Positions 54,407-64,000 of a stretch of DNA of 64,000 nucleotides are shown piece after piece. This DNA is from Candidatus Mycoplasma haematohominis (GTDB lineage: Bacteria; Bacillota_I; Bacilli_A; Mycoplasmatales; Mycoplasmoidaceae), in assembly GCF_902712995.1 (NCBI RefSeq), contig NZ_CACTIB010000008.1, positions 186,001-250,000 of the forward strand, given 5' to 3'. Both the position numbers and the translations under genes were made by a program. The notes under the pieces were generated by a model, which made no database searches, was not told where the DNA came from, and saw nothing but the letters and a program-made list of their open reading frames with translations. Each line of letters starts with the position of its first letter. The first letter of the stretch is position 1.

Positions 54407-55451
54407 ATGTTTCTTCTTGTTTTGCTGTTTCCTCTTTTTCTTTTTTGTCGCTTGAACTTATTGGTTTTTCATCATCATAAGGATCAATAACTAGGTCTCC
54501 AAAGTTTTTTCAGAATGTGTATCTAGCATCTACTTGCATCACTAGAGGAATTGAAGTTAGGAATCCGATTGCTAGGTAAACATATTTAAGCTCTTTTTCA
54601 GGAAATTCTCCTAATAACCAAATAGAAAGAATTTCTGCTGTTATCAGAACAAGATTTAGCAGACAAAAAGAAAGTATTTTCTTAGTTTGTCTAATGATTT
54701 TTGCTCTTGTGCCATCATCTACCTCTAACTCAGGGTCATTTATCGGTCTTCAAATATTGAAATAGTGAATGTATAGGTCTATTAATAGGAATATCAATAC
54801 TACTCCTAGAGGGGACAGTAATATTCAAATAGATACATTCTCTAACCCATTTTTAATAATAGATGCAACAACTAGTATTAGGGATATCAGCTTACTTAGG
54901 GAAGCAAGAGGAACTAATGCATTGAATAATTTAGATCAGACACTTTCTATTCCTCCTTTAACTTGCTTGAAAACACTTACTACTTCTTGAATGTTTTCTT
55001 TCTTGGTGATATCAGTTACTTTTTTCTGAGAAAGCAGTTTAAGAACGAAGGCACTTACGCCTGTAGTTAATTCAGAATAACGAAGTACACTTTTCAAGAC
55101 TTCATGATCATAAACAGTAGCTCATATGTATCCTAGAAGTGCTAAACAGCAAAAGATTTCTAGTCCGGCAATTATGGTTGCATTTTTCTTAATATCTCTA
55201 AGGTTTAGTATCGGTTTTAGAACAATAGCTTTATCTACTCTTTTTCTTACAGATGTTGAATAGATGAAGATATCTAATAGATAACACATCATTAGCAGGA
55301 AAGCTGCCATTCCTACTACTGCAACTTCGGGAACCTTTAACGCATGAGCAATTAGTTGGCTAAATCCAAATATAGGTATAAAAATTGCTGAAAAAATCAG
55401 CCAATGCAAGGGAATAGTGGTTGCTCTACTGCTAGAGTTTCGTATGAACAT
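54393..55451 (-). CDS. Multi-pass membrane protein with acidic tail
   Basis: 352 residues, TGA as Trp. Hydrophobic segments near residues 15-35, 42-62, 95-112, 180-205, 210-228, 258-280 and 288-305, followed by a charged C-terminus (ISSSDKKEKEETAKQEETSEPN). No motif recognised. Convergent with the tRNA cluster; its stop lies within the hairpin at 54386-54406. The combination of several TM helices and a polar acidic tail is like that at 31484-32215. Confidence 0.65.
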
Positions 55452-55686
55452 TTAAAACTGTTTAGCTTTTAAATCATCTTTTTAAATTCATGAGATATTA
55501 TTTATTGGCTTTTTGATAAGTATACGAAATTCTTCTCTTATTAATTGATTGTGTTTTCTTTCCTATAAGTTTTTAGTGGTTACTTTTAGTTTGGCTCCTT
55601 ATATTTATGTGACTGATATTATTTCAAAGAAAATAGAAATGAATGAGCCGATCTAGGTTATTTTTTTATATAGAAAATTATATGTT

Positions 55687-56193
55687 TTGAAGATATGTAA
55701 TGAATTGGAAGATCGTATAGCAAAAAATATTGGATATTACTTATATTTATGCAGGAGAATATTAGTTTTTACTAGTTTTTTTCTGTTTGGATTTCCTTCT
55801 TTAATACTTATAAGTCTTTCTTTAAAGAGTCATGGATTGTGACTTGTGCCTTTTTTGCTAGTAATTTCTGTCTGAATTTTTTTTCAGACAAGAGCAATAA
55901 ATAGAAGTTATTCGTTTCTTCTGAGCTTTATTGATACTGTTGATAGGAAAAAGGACGAAGATCTTTTTTTTGTTTTGAAGAACATGAAAACTTGTTCTTA
56001 TTGGCAAGTGGTAGCTTTTTATACTTTTATTTTGTTTCCTTTTGGGTTATCTGCTACTTTCTATTTTGGTTTTTTGTATCACAAGTTGAGAGCTATCTAT
56101 AATCGAGATGTTTCTTCCGGGAAAGAGGGGTTTGATATTGAAAACAGTTTATTTAAGGATTACGAGAATTCAGGCAGATTAGTTAAGGATTAA
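55687..56193 (+). CDS. Tandem membrane protein A
   Basis: 168 residues from TTG at 55687 (first start after an in-frame TAG). Two TM pairs: about 27-47 plus 53-70 and about 113-145. The charged loop before the second pair (DRKKDEDLFFVLKNMKTCSYWQVV) corresponds to similar loops in the next two genes. Ends in a polar tail. Function unknown; one of three tandem paralogues. Confidence 0.6.
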
Positions 56194-56319
56194 AAAAAGA
56201 TTTGTTTGTTTTTTGGAGTTTTTCTTTTTAGGCTTGTTTTTGTTTTTTCTAAACTGTGCAAGAATAGCTAGAAAATTTGGAAAAATCAAAATAATAGGAT
56301 GATATAAATTTGCTAAATT

Positions 56320-56829
56320 GTGGATGATATAGGTGTCAGATATATAAACCAATATCTGAAAAATAGTGGTTGAATGATTCTCGTTTGAGGGATTGATATT
56401 CTCCTAGCGATTGTGAAGATGGTTGCTATTTATCGTTTTTCTTATTTTGAGCCAGAACAGATCATGTCTAAATTGTTTGACGGGTCAAGTGTAACTAAGA
56501 TTTTTATTTTTTTAATTCTATTTTTCTTTATTTGAAAATTAATCTATATTTCCGTGGATGGTTTCAATATTTATTCTTCTTCTAGATTGCATTCTTATTT
56601 AATTTTTTTAGATGCATCAGATTCACATTTTTTAACTACAAAAGTAAAACAGGCAAAATGGTTAGTAATAGCCGATTTAATCCTTAGCATAGTTTTTTTA
56701 AATTCTCCCATTTTTAATGTAATCTTGATGGTAATTGGTTGAGCAGTTAAGGTTGTTTTTGTGATTAGTTATTTCCACTTGAAAAAGTTACTGCATTGAA
56801 AAAATAATGATGATTCAATTGTTGAGTAA
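56320..56829 (+). CDS. Tandem membrane protein B
   Basis: 169 residues from GTG at 56320 (first start after in-frame TAAs). Same layout as A and C: two N-terminal TM segments, a polar stretch, the motif TKVKQAKWLVIADLI leading into two more TM segments, and a short charged C-terminus after HLKKLLHW. TGA as Trp. No family recognised. Confidence 0.6.
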
Positions 56830-56867
56830 ATAGTTAAGATGATTTTTCTATTGGATTCTTAAGAACA

Positions 56868-57311
56868 GTGGTTTTAAGTAAGGAGATTAAAGATCGAGTA
56901 GTCAAATACATGAACTTGAGTAATTATTTACTTATGTTTTGATGATTTATCTTGATCTTTATTTTTATGTTTCCTGTTGTAATAATGATGTTCTGAAAAG
57001 ATGTAAACGAAACCGCTAATTTTATTTACCCTTGAATCATATGTTTACTTATTTTTATAGTTATTTTCTTGCTTGCTACTATTCATAATTGTTTTGCGGC
57101 ATGGAAGTGTTATTCGGGTTTGAGAGCGGAAGATAAGCAATTTAGACATCCTTTCACTGTTAAGTTGAGACAAATGAAGTGGTGTGTTTTAATAACAGTT
57201 CTTTTTCCTATTTCTGTGCTTACTATGTTTTTGTTTACCTTCTTGTTCTTTGATCTAAAGAAAATTAATGATTTGGAGAATAAGGGTCTTTTGGATAGTC
57301 CAACTGAATAG
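56868..57311 (+). CDS. Tandem membrane protein C
   Basis: 147 residues from GTG at 56868. Same plan: TM pair (YLLMFWWFILIFIFMFPVVI, and a segment near residue 65), then VKLRQMKWCVLITVLFPISVL, ending FDLKKINDLENKG. The K.+Q.KW.V motif before the third TM helix shows relation to B. The stop is two bases from the convergent end of the first Cys-rich gene. Function unknown. Confidence 0.6.
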
Positions 57312-57313
57312 AT

Positions 57314-58462
57314 TTATTTAGTTTTATTTGGGCAAGTTTTTGAATCTTTGATTTTGGAAGCTATTTGTTCTAAACCATTATCTTTTTCTTCTGCGAAAAC
57401 ATAGTTTCTTTTTATTAGGCAGTTAAGAAAATTATCTTTATCTGTTGTAGTGCTAGTATCACATAAACAACAATTCTTCAAGGGTTTATCTTGATTTTCT
57501 TTGAGCCACTTAGTTTTTTCTATTCTTACTTGTTTTTTTTCAATTGTTTTTAAGATTTTGTTTATGTGATCTTCTGGTTCGTTGCTATCTTCTTTAGGTG
57601 AGTTAGATTGTTTTTTGTAGGTAAATTTAAATTTGTTAGGGATATTTGCGAAATATTGTTTTTTGTTTAAGTCGTTATTGTTGGTTGCTGATGTTCCACT
57701 GCTTTCTTTAATTAATTGGGTTATTTCTTCTTTGTATTCAACTGGTTTATAGGAGTAATCTATGAATCCATAGATAAGAGTTCCTGTAAATGATTTGTAT
57801 TCTGCATTAGTGCTTGTTGTATTGTTTTCTAATTCTGTGAAGGTGTTGTCTTCTAATTTGATGTGAGCTTGAACAGGGCTTAAATAGATATTTTTTTGCG
57901 CGGAGTATATGTTTTTTATTAGGTAGGAGAAGTTAGTTTGGGTTTGTTTTAGTGTTTCAAATTGACAATTGTTTTGTGTACAGCAACAATCTTGGTTTGT
58001 GCTTTGATTATCAGAGTAGCAACATATACAGGAAGAAGAGCATGTTTGTGGTTTAGTGCAGGTTGTGGAAGAAAAGTTTGAATTGAATTTACTTGCATCT
58101 CAACTTAGACTTCTTATTACGTTTAATCCGTGTTGTACTAATAGAAATTTCTTGGCTATCTCGTAAAGAGCGTTGTGCTTAGTATTGCTTTTGTCGAAAG
58201 GTTTTCATGTTTCTTTTTCTTCTTTTGAAGAAGAGGTTGAAGCTTTAGTGGGAGTAGATGTTTTTTCTCAGAACTTAACTTTATGTGATTGTGATAAGTC
58301 ATCTATAGCTAATTGAATTTTTTCGTTGTTGTTTCCATCTTTGTCATAGAAATAGACCTCTATGTACTGTAGGTATGGATAACTGTTAGATAGAGTTATT
58401 GATGCGCCTCCGGCAGTTAATAGGGTAGTAGTTCCTAAAACTAGTAATTCTCTGTAATTCAA
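57314..58462 (-). CDS. Cys-rich predicted exported protein (paralogue A)
   Basis: 382 residues from TTG at 58462. N-terminal hydrophobic segment (ELLVLGTTTLLTAGGASITL) without a lipobox Cys, consistent with a signal peptide or anchor. Shares with B and C the blocks YPYLQYIEVYFYDKD, DDLSQSHKVKF, ALYEIAKKFLLVQH, SFTGTLIYGFIDYSYK, YFANIPNKFKFT and EPEDHINKILKTIEKK, then a second Cys group (NCCLCD...NCLIKRNYVFAEE). The central Cys cluster is smaller than in B and C (about 9 rather than 13). Several TGA as Trp. No known family recognised. Confidence 0.7.
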
Positions 58463-58479
58463 TAAATTTAATTTTTTAT

Positions 58480-59697
58480 TTAAGGAGGAGAGGCGCTACA
58501 ACACCCTTCAGCTTCTTTTATTTTTTTTGAAATATTTGTTAGTCCATTACTTTTCTCTTCTGCAAAAAAGTAATTCCTTTTAATTATGCAATCTAGATTG
58601 TTTTTCCCTGGGGATGCGGGATCGCAACAACAACAATCATCTATATTGGCTTCATTTTTCAATAAGTCAATTTTGTTTTTTAAATCTTGAGTTGTTTCCA
58701 GAGCTTTAAATACTTTATTTATGTGATCTTCTGGTTCAGAGGTTGTATTAGTTGTTTTAGCATCTGATTTAGTTTTGAGAGTGAATTTAAATCTATTTGG
58801 GATGTTAGAAAAGTATGCTTTGCTGTTATCTGTTTTAGGATCCAATAATTGAACAGATATTCCTGGATTTTGTTTATTTATGAAATTTTTTATGTCGTCG
58901 ATGTAGTCTACTTCTTTATATTGATAGTCTACAAAGCCATAGGTCATTGTTCCAATAAAGGATTTGTATTGATCTGTTGAAGCTCCGCTGCTTCCGGATG
59001 ATCCAGATTCATTTGTCGGTTTTAATTTTGCGAATTCAACATCTTCTAATTTGATGTGAACCTGTATGGGATTGAAATAAATGTTTGTATGTGGAGAATA
59101 TCCTCCGCCTTTTCAATAGCTGACGCTTATTTGTACTTTTTTGAAGTCATCAAAATTACAGTTGTTTCCGTTTTGGCAGCAGCATTGATTGTTTGCATTG
59201 TTGACATAACAACATAGGCAGGTTGCGCATTTTTCTGGCGTACATGACCCCCCCTTCGCTGTACAACAACATTTATTTCCTTTAGAACAATTTGGAATTG
59301 TTACGTTGGTTGTGCTATTGTTCTCTAGAATGCTAAGAACCCTAATTAGATTTAGTTTGTGTTGAACTTGTATATATTGTCTGGCTATTTCATAAAGTGC
59401 AGTATATTTCTCTTGTTCGCTAATATCTGTTTCATATTTGATGTATTTTCATTCTCCATTTTCCGTAGAAGGAGTAGATGTTTTTGCGGGCGCTTTTTTT
59501 CAAAATTCAGCTTTGCTTATTTGAGATAGATCTTCTATATCTAGTCTTATTTTTTCTGTGGTATTTTTATTTTGATCATAAAAATGAACTTCTATTAGTT
59601 TTAAATAGGGTCATTTATTAAGCAGAGTAATAGAAGTTGCGGCAGTAGCAACAGATGACGTTAATAAAACCCCTAAAATTTCCTGCGTTTGATTCAT
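58480..59697 (-). CDS. Cys-rich predicted exported protein (paralogue B)
   Basis: 405 residues from ATG at 59697. N-terminal hydrophobic stretch (ILGVLLTSSVATAATSITLL). A central cluster of 13 cysteines in ~50 residues includes KCCCTAKGG, CATCLCCY and QCCCQNG, then FDDFKKVQ. Second Cys group near the end (DDCCCCDPASPGKNN...CIIKRNYFFAEE) and a C-terminal CCSASPP. Contains a Ser/Gly-rich linker (ESGSSGSSGAS). Seven consecutive G on the coding strand (59248-59254) lie in the cluster. Function unknown; many Cys suggest disulphides or metal sites. Confidence 0.7.
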
Positions 59698-59738
59698 TTT
59701 TAAAGGTGTTTTTTATTTAATTTTTTCGTCTTTTATTT

Positions 59739-60965
59739 TTAAGGAGGGGTAGCGCAACAGGTTTTAGAGTTTTCTAATTTTTTAGAGATATCTGACAGTT
59801 TGTCTTTTCCAACCATAAATACTAGATTTCTTTTGATAGTGCAATTTAAGAAATCTTCTTGAGTGCCGTTGTTATTGTCGCAACAACAACATTTGTCTAT
59901 TGCTGAATTGTTAGTTAACCAATCGACTTTCTCAGTAACTTTCTTTTTATCTTTTATTTCATCTCATACTTTCTTTATGTGATCGTTTGGCAGTGCAGAA
60001 TCACTTCCTGAGCTAGTGCCATTTTTCTTTTTGGTTGTGAATTTGAATTTGTGCGGGATATTTGCAAAGAATGTTTTGCCATTATTATCAGGTTCTATTA
60101 ATTCATTATTCGAATCTTTATACCCCCCCTTTATGTCAGAAGAATAATCTTGTGGTTTATATTGATAATCTATAAAGCCATAAGCTGTTGATGCAGTGAA
60201 CGATTTGTATTCAACTGATGCATTGTTTGAATCTGCATTTGTTTCTAAATCCGAAAAATTAGTGTCATCTAGTTTTATGTGTATCTGTACAGGACTTAGA
60301 TATCTATTTACTTGAGATGAAGAAATGTTTTTGAAGTAATAGCTGAATCCGTTTTGTATTTTTTTAAATTCATCAAATTTACAATCAGTTCCATTTTTAC
60401 AGCAGCAATCATTGCCATTTGCACTATTTTTATCTGCATAGCAACATAGACATGTTGCACATGTTCCATTAGTGCAAGTTGATCCCGCCGTTTGACAACA
60501 ACATTTTCCATTTTTACAAATGTTTTCTATCTTTAGATAATCAGTTGTTCCGCTTTGTTTAGCTTTACTTCAACTGAAACTTCTTATTAGGTTTAGGTAA
60601 TGTTGTACTTCTAAATATTGTTTTGCTATTTCATGAAGTTTTAGATATTTAGATTTTTTTGTTGCTTCTTTTTCTTCGGTGATGGATTTTCATTTTTCTG
60701 GTTGAGGGTTTGTATCGGTAGCAGTCAACAAAAGTGTAGTTGTGACAGCAGATGAAGTAGCAGAAGTTGTTTCCTGAAATTCTACTTTGTTGACTTGAGA
60801 AAGATCATCTATAGGTATTTTTATTTTTGTAGTTGCATTACTACTATCAGTAAAGTGAACTTCTATCATTCTTAGATAGGGCTCTTTGGTTGGTAAAGAG
60901 GCAAAAACTGCTGTAGTAAGAGCAGGAGGAACTAATAAGCTTAGAATCCCTTTTTGACTAGCCAA
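59739..60965 (-). CDS. Cys-rich predicted exported protein (paralogue C)
   Basis: 408 residues from TTG at 60965, seven bases after the thioredoxin-fold gene. N-terminal hydrophobic segment (GILSLLVPPALTTAVFASL). Cluster of 13 cysteines (CKNGKCCCQTAG, CTNGTCATCLCCY, DCCCKNGTDC) followed by KFDEFKK; second group KCCCCDNNNG...NCTIKRNLVF and terminal CCATPP. Shared blocks YLRMIEVHF, DDLSQVNKVEF, FANIPHKFKF and DHIKKVW tie it to A and B. A run of seven G (60123-60129) occurs in frame. TGA as Trp. Confidence 0.7.
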
Positions 60966-60972
60966 CTAAAAA

Positions 60973-61779
60973 TTATTCGAGTCCTGTGAAGTAGTATTTA
61001 ATGTATCTTTTTAATTCGATTTCATTAGATAGAGACTCATCTTGTTCTTTGTCTTTTAAACCAGGCAACTTATCTTTATAAAAAATTTTTGGTACTCCAT
61101 TCTTGTAGATCAAGATAGTTGGAGTACCGGAAACATTTTCTCCAAATCTTTCTATAGCTGCTTGAAATACTTTTCTGAAATCTCTTGCAGATTTATCGTT
61201 TCTTATATATGTTCCTGCAATTCTTCCTTTTGTAAAATCATCCGCTTCCCATCTAGCTCAAGGTAGAGTTCAAAATTCATCGCTTGTTGAATCTTTTGTG
61301 GCTTCTGGTTCGTCTTCAAACATTAAAAATTTGATGTTCAGGTTTTTTAGTTCCTCATCATTTCTTGTAAATTCAAAAGCTGACATTCAAGCTCCATTGC
61401 TCATCTTGTCTCTTTTCAATCATAAGTTTCCCCTTGCGATTGTTTGGTCTCCGAATAAGAATCCTGTACAGTGTGGACAGGCTTCAGAGCCGTAATAAAT
61501 TAAGTAGTTCCCTTCGTTATATGACTTGTCTCCATGTATAAGTTTTTTGTAAGAATGCGCCACCAATGTTGCATCATGAAATCTTTTTCCATCCATTACT
61601 TCAGATCATCTCATATTTTCTGCTTTACCACTTTCAGGAACAGCTCTTAATAGATAATGACTTTCGTTTACACCTGCATCGCTTGCATAAACTATTCCAC
61701 TAACAGAAACACCTATCCCGACTGCCCCTAAACCACAGGTAACTCCTGGATTAGCAACTAGTAAATCTATTAATGACAT
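60973..61779 (-). CDS. Membrane-anchored thioredoxin-fold protein (CPHC)
   Basis: 268 residues. N-terminal hydrophobic segment (about 6-32, GLGAVGIGVSVSGIVYA) then an extracytoplasmic-type domain with the redox motif in YYGSEACPHCTGFLFGD and the cis-Pro loop VSGTPTILIYKNG, the two marks of a thioredoxin/DsbA-like oxidoreductase. CPHC is the DsbA-type dipeptide. The product should form or reshuffle disulphides outside the cell. It heads the leftward cluster of three Cys-rich exported proteins, which are its obvious candidate substrates. TGA as Trp. Confidence 0.8.
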
Positions 61780-61837
61780 TTAATTTTTGTTTAATATTTG
61801 ATTAAGTAATATATATTTATTTATATTTAATCCTAAT

Positions 61838-62344
61838 ATGTCTTCCAATAACGAATTGATAGCAATAGTAGAAATTTCTAAGAATAGTAGATTGAAATAT
61901 GAAATTAATAAAGATACTGGCAGACTTTACTTAGACAGAATAGTTAGTGGTGCATGTGTTTATCCACATAACTATGGTTATATTGAGGAGACTTTGGATG
62001 GAGATGGAGACGCGCTTGATGTAATGGTTGTTTCTCAAGAAGCTTTACATCCTGGAGTAGAGGTTCCTGTGAGAATATTAGGAGCTTTGAGAATGATAGA
62101 TGGAGGAGAAAGAGATACTAAGTTGATTGGTGTAATTTCAGTTGATGCTAGATATAACTCTTTAAAAACATTTAAAGATTTACCTACAGGTATGGCAAAT
62201 GAGATAGTTGACTTTTTTAATAATTACAAAAAACTTGATAATAAAGAAGTTGTTACAAATGGTTTTGTTGAAGATCCTGTTGAGATTAGCAAGATCATCC
62301 AAGACGCGAAAAAACTTTATTTGGAAAGTTGCGGTAAAAAATAG
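61838..62344 (+). CDS. ppa: Inorganic pyrophosphatase
   Basis: 168 residues, family I. Hydrolyses PPi. Catalytic signature DGDGDALDVMV with the metal-binding Asp residues, YPHNYGYI upstream and RDTKLIGV downstream. ATG within an AT-rich divergent spacer (61780-61837) that must hold promoters for both ppa and the thioredoxin-fold gene. No TGA. Its 3' end overlaps the next leftward gene by 59 bases. Confidence 0.95.
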   Translation: MSSNNELIAIVEISKNSRLKYEINKDTGRLYLDRIVSGACVYPHNYGYIEETLDGDGDALDVMVVSQEALHPGVEVPVRILGALRMIDGGERDTKLIGVISVDARYNSLKTFKDLPTGMANEIVDFFNNYKKLDNKEVVTNGFVEDPVEISKIIQDAKKLYLESCGKK

Positions 62345-62990
62345 ATAATTTATCAGCTATTAGTCTTCATATGCCGATAGATGATTTAAGTTCTACAGAG
62401 TTGTCTATATTTCTTATTACATCTTCATTTACGCTTTTGAATACCAACAAAGGCAATGAAGATTTTCTTGTTACAGAATCAGCTATTCTTCAATTTTTAG
62501 GATAGTCTTCGTTTTCGCCTATCAATACAACTCCCGCTATATTTCTAGTTAGGTATTGAATTCTTTCTCTTGGCGCTTGGATTAGAAATTCGTGTATTTG
62601 ATCATTTGTTTTTAGAAAATCTTTATTTTTAATTTGAACAAAGAAGTCTTTATAGTCTTGATATAGATCCGTATATTTTGGAATCATTGCAACGTCTATA
62701 TTGGACTTTCTCAGCTTATCCCTTATCCATATAAACTCTGCTATCTTTTTTGCGTGAATAGGAGGAAAATAGAACTCTTCTTCTAGCAGATTTTTTATAT
62801 TTCTAACTGTATATTCTTGTCTTTTTATTAAGTCTTGTAAAGGAGGATTCAGATAAGATCAGTCGTCAATTGTTTGTATTTTTTTATTTAATTTTTTAGA
62901 AAGCTCGGCAAACTCCTTTATTTTTTCCGGATTCGCTATAAGAATTAGCTTCTTTTTCTTTCAACATGGAATGTATTTTTGATTATTCAT
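62286..62990 (-). CDS. Hypothetical protein
   Basis: 234 residues with TGA as Trp, MNNQKYIPCWKKKKLILIANPEK at the start (a beta strand that might open a Rossmann-type fold) and basic helical segments later. Not recognised. The frame runs 59 bases past the ppa stop before TAA at 62286, so the convergent overlap is one of the longer ones here. The start follows a 147-base gap shared with the next rightward gene. Confidence 0.55.
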
Positions 62991-63137
62991 TAATCACAAT
63001 TTAATTTTGACATGTTTTTGATGTAATTGTTTAAAAAATTGAATTGTTTTGATAAATTTTTCATCTAATCAATTTTTAAAAATGTTGAATTCTGTTAAAA
63101 TCTGTAATTCTTTCCTGGTTAGATATTGTCGTGAATC

Positions 63138-63506
63138 ATGGAGATAAGTGCAAAAAATAGAGAGGAATTTTTGTCTTATTTCGATGATTCTCAAAGAAAA
63201 TTTATTTCTTTTATTTTTGATTATCCTGAGAGGGAACGACCAATAAATAGTTTTTTGTTTAATTTTTCTAAAGATTTGTTTGCTAAAGAGTTCGGTTTAG
63301 AGGAAGAAGAGAAAGTTAAAGAAGAATATAAGAGAATTGTTAAAAGTTTAAAGAAGTTTAAGTTTTTTACTGTTGAAGGAGCAAAAGGCAATTTTTTGAT
63401 TTATGAAAAGTGAAATGATGATTTTACTTGTTCGATTGTTATAAATCCTTTACTTATTCCTTATATCTTCTCTTTTTTTGAGTTTAATGCCGGAGAACGA
63501 ATATAG
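63138..63506 (+). CDS. Hypothetical protein
   Basis: 122 residues, one TGA as Trp. Helical, charged (MEISAKNREEFLSYFDDSQRKF...). The arrangement resembles a small winged-helix/replication-initiator-like or Rep-type fragment (ends INPLLIPYIFSFFEFNAGERI), but nothing firm supports this. No partner gene on the same strand. Confidence 0.5.
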
Positions 63507-63702
63507 TTGTTTTGCAAACTCTAGAACTTATAGATAGTTTTTTCTGTTTTATTTATTAAAGGATTTGGTGTTTTTCTCTTTCTTATCGCGGGAAGGTCAG
63601 GATTAGACATTTTTTGTATTTTCGGTTCTATAAAAATTACCAAACTAGTTTATTTTATTAAGTTTTCCAAACTATAAATCCTGTGAATGAAATATTTATC
63701 CT

Positions 63703-64000
63703 TTAACGTTTCTTGGATGTTTTGGATTTAGAACTGACTATTTTTATTCAGCCCATTTTTCTAGCCATTCAAGTTTTTCTTTTATTTTTTATTACTTCAG
63801 ACTTAAAGGAAGAGGTTTGATCTTTAGATCCAGATAATAAGTCATGTTCAGGAGATAGATCTGGATGATTATTTGTTGATGTTTTAACTGTTCTCAATGG
63901 TTCAATTAAACCTCAATTTTTTCCTTCTCTATCTATAGCACTATATAAACCTAATACATTTCCATTGATGTCAGACACTAAAGATCCAGATGCTCCTGCG
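63703..64000 (-). CDS. C-terminal part of a DUF31-like (GASGS) putative peptidase
   Basis: The gene enters from the right edge; about 99 C-terminal residues are present. GASGSLVSDINGNVLGLYSAID carries the serine-protease-type GxSGS nucleophile motif and following strand (given here in two parts: GASGSLV and NGNVLGLYSAID), as in mycoplasma DUF31 proteins related to immunoglobulin proteases. A Ser-rich linker and a basic tail (KNKRKTWMARKMGW...) follow. TGA as Trp. Identification rests on the last domain only; the remainder, including any signal, lies outside the window. Confidence 0.6.

Noticed and set aside
60308..60511. Short leftward frame overlapping the Cys cluster of gene C in another frame
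   Set aside because: The in-frame reading with conserved Cys spacing, shared by the paralogues, is clearly the coding one.
1..64000. CRISPR array, insertion sequence, prophage or replication origin
   Set aside because: No regularly spaced direct repeats, transposase, terminal inverted repeats, phage structural genes or DnaA-box cluster next to dnaA were found on reading.

Overview
The window is a gene-dense stretch of an AT-rich mollicute (Mycoplasma-type) chromosome. TGA must be read as tryptophan: nearly every long gene contains in-frame TGA where a Trp is expected (for example tsf, eno, rpoB, rpoC, lon), and a tRNA-Trp with anticodon UCA lies at 43940-44015. RF1 (prfA) is present and no RF2 is seen. 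All coordinates below are for genes read with code 4, so many are much longer than a standard-code reading would suggest. The exact genus cannot be fixed from the window; small size, glycolysis-centred metabolism, tandem species-specific surface-type genes and very tight packing fit a host-associated mycoplasma.

Layout. 1-8.9 kb: translation and RNA quality control (end of gatB, tsf, smpB, rnr, secG, ybeY, prmC, prfA, rpmE), with a purB-like gene fused in frame to an hpt-like domain. 9-29.3 kb: PfkB-type nucleoside kinase, a 620-residue coiled-coil protein, a glycolytic run (eno with an acidic tail, pfkA, pyk), rpoB-rpoC, ruvX, tig and lon. 29.3-35.9 kb, leftward: RNase P RNA, trmD-rplS-rpsP, a set of small membrane and acidic proteins, nfo, a SufU-like scaffold and two unknowns, packed with overlaps. 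35.9-47 kb: a C39-peptidase ABC exporter with a one-TM partner, an FMN-reductase-like protein, HAD phosphatase, gmk, ileS (frameshifted as given), a CaCA cation exchanger, tRNA-Trp and tRNA-Ser, nrnA-like DHH phosphoesterase, a PD-(D/E)XK nuclease and two related unknown proteins.

47-54.4 kb: leuS with a shrunken editing insertion, aspS with an in-frame TAA, a UvrD-like helicase abutting a second PD-(D/E)XK nuclease, and five tRNAs. 54.4-64 kb is the accessory end: a large membrane protein, three tandem four-TM-type paralogues, then a leftward four-gene cluster made of a membrane-anchored CPHC thioredoxin-fold protein followed by three paralogous cysteine-rich predicted exported proteins, then ppa, two unknowns and the 3' end of a GASGS-motif (DUF31-like) protein.

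The most novel unit is the CPHC oxidoreductase plus three Cys-rich paralogues, which looks like a dedicated thiol-folding and surface-protein locus. The fused, motif-degenerate PurB-Hpt protein, the two disrupted aminoacyl-tRNA synthetase genes and the overlapping divergent gene starts are the next most notable points. Apart from rnpB, no gene-free stretch exceeds 300 bases; the longest are 55452-55686 and 63507-63702, in which I see nothing assignable. No CRISPR array, insertion sequence or prophage was recognised.
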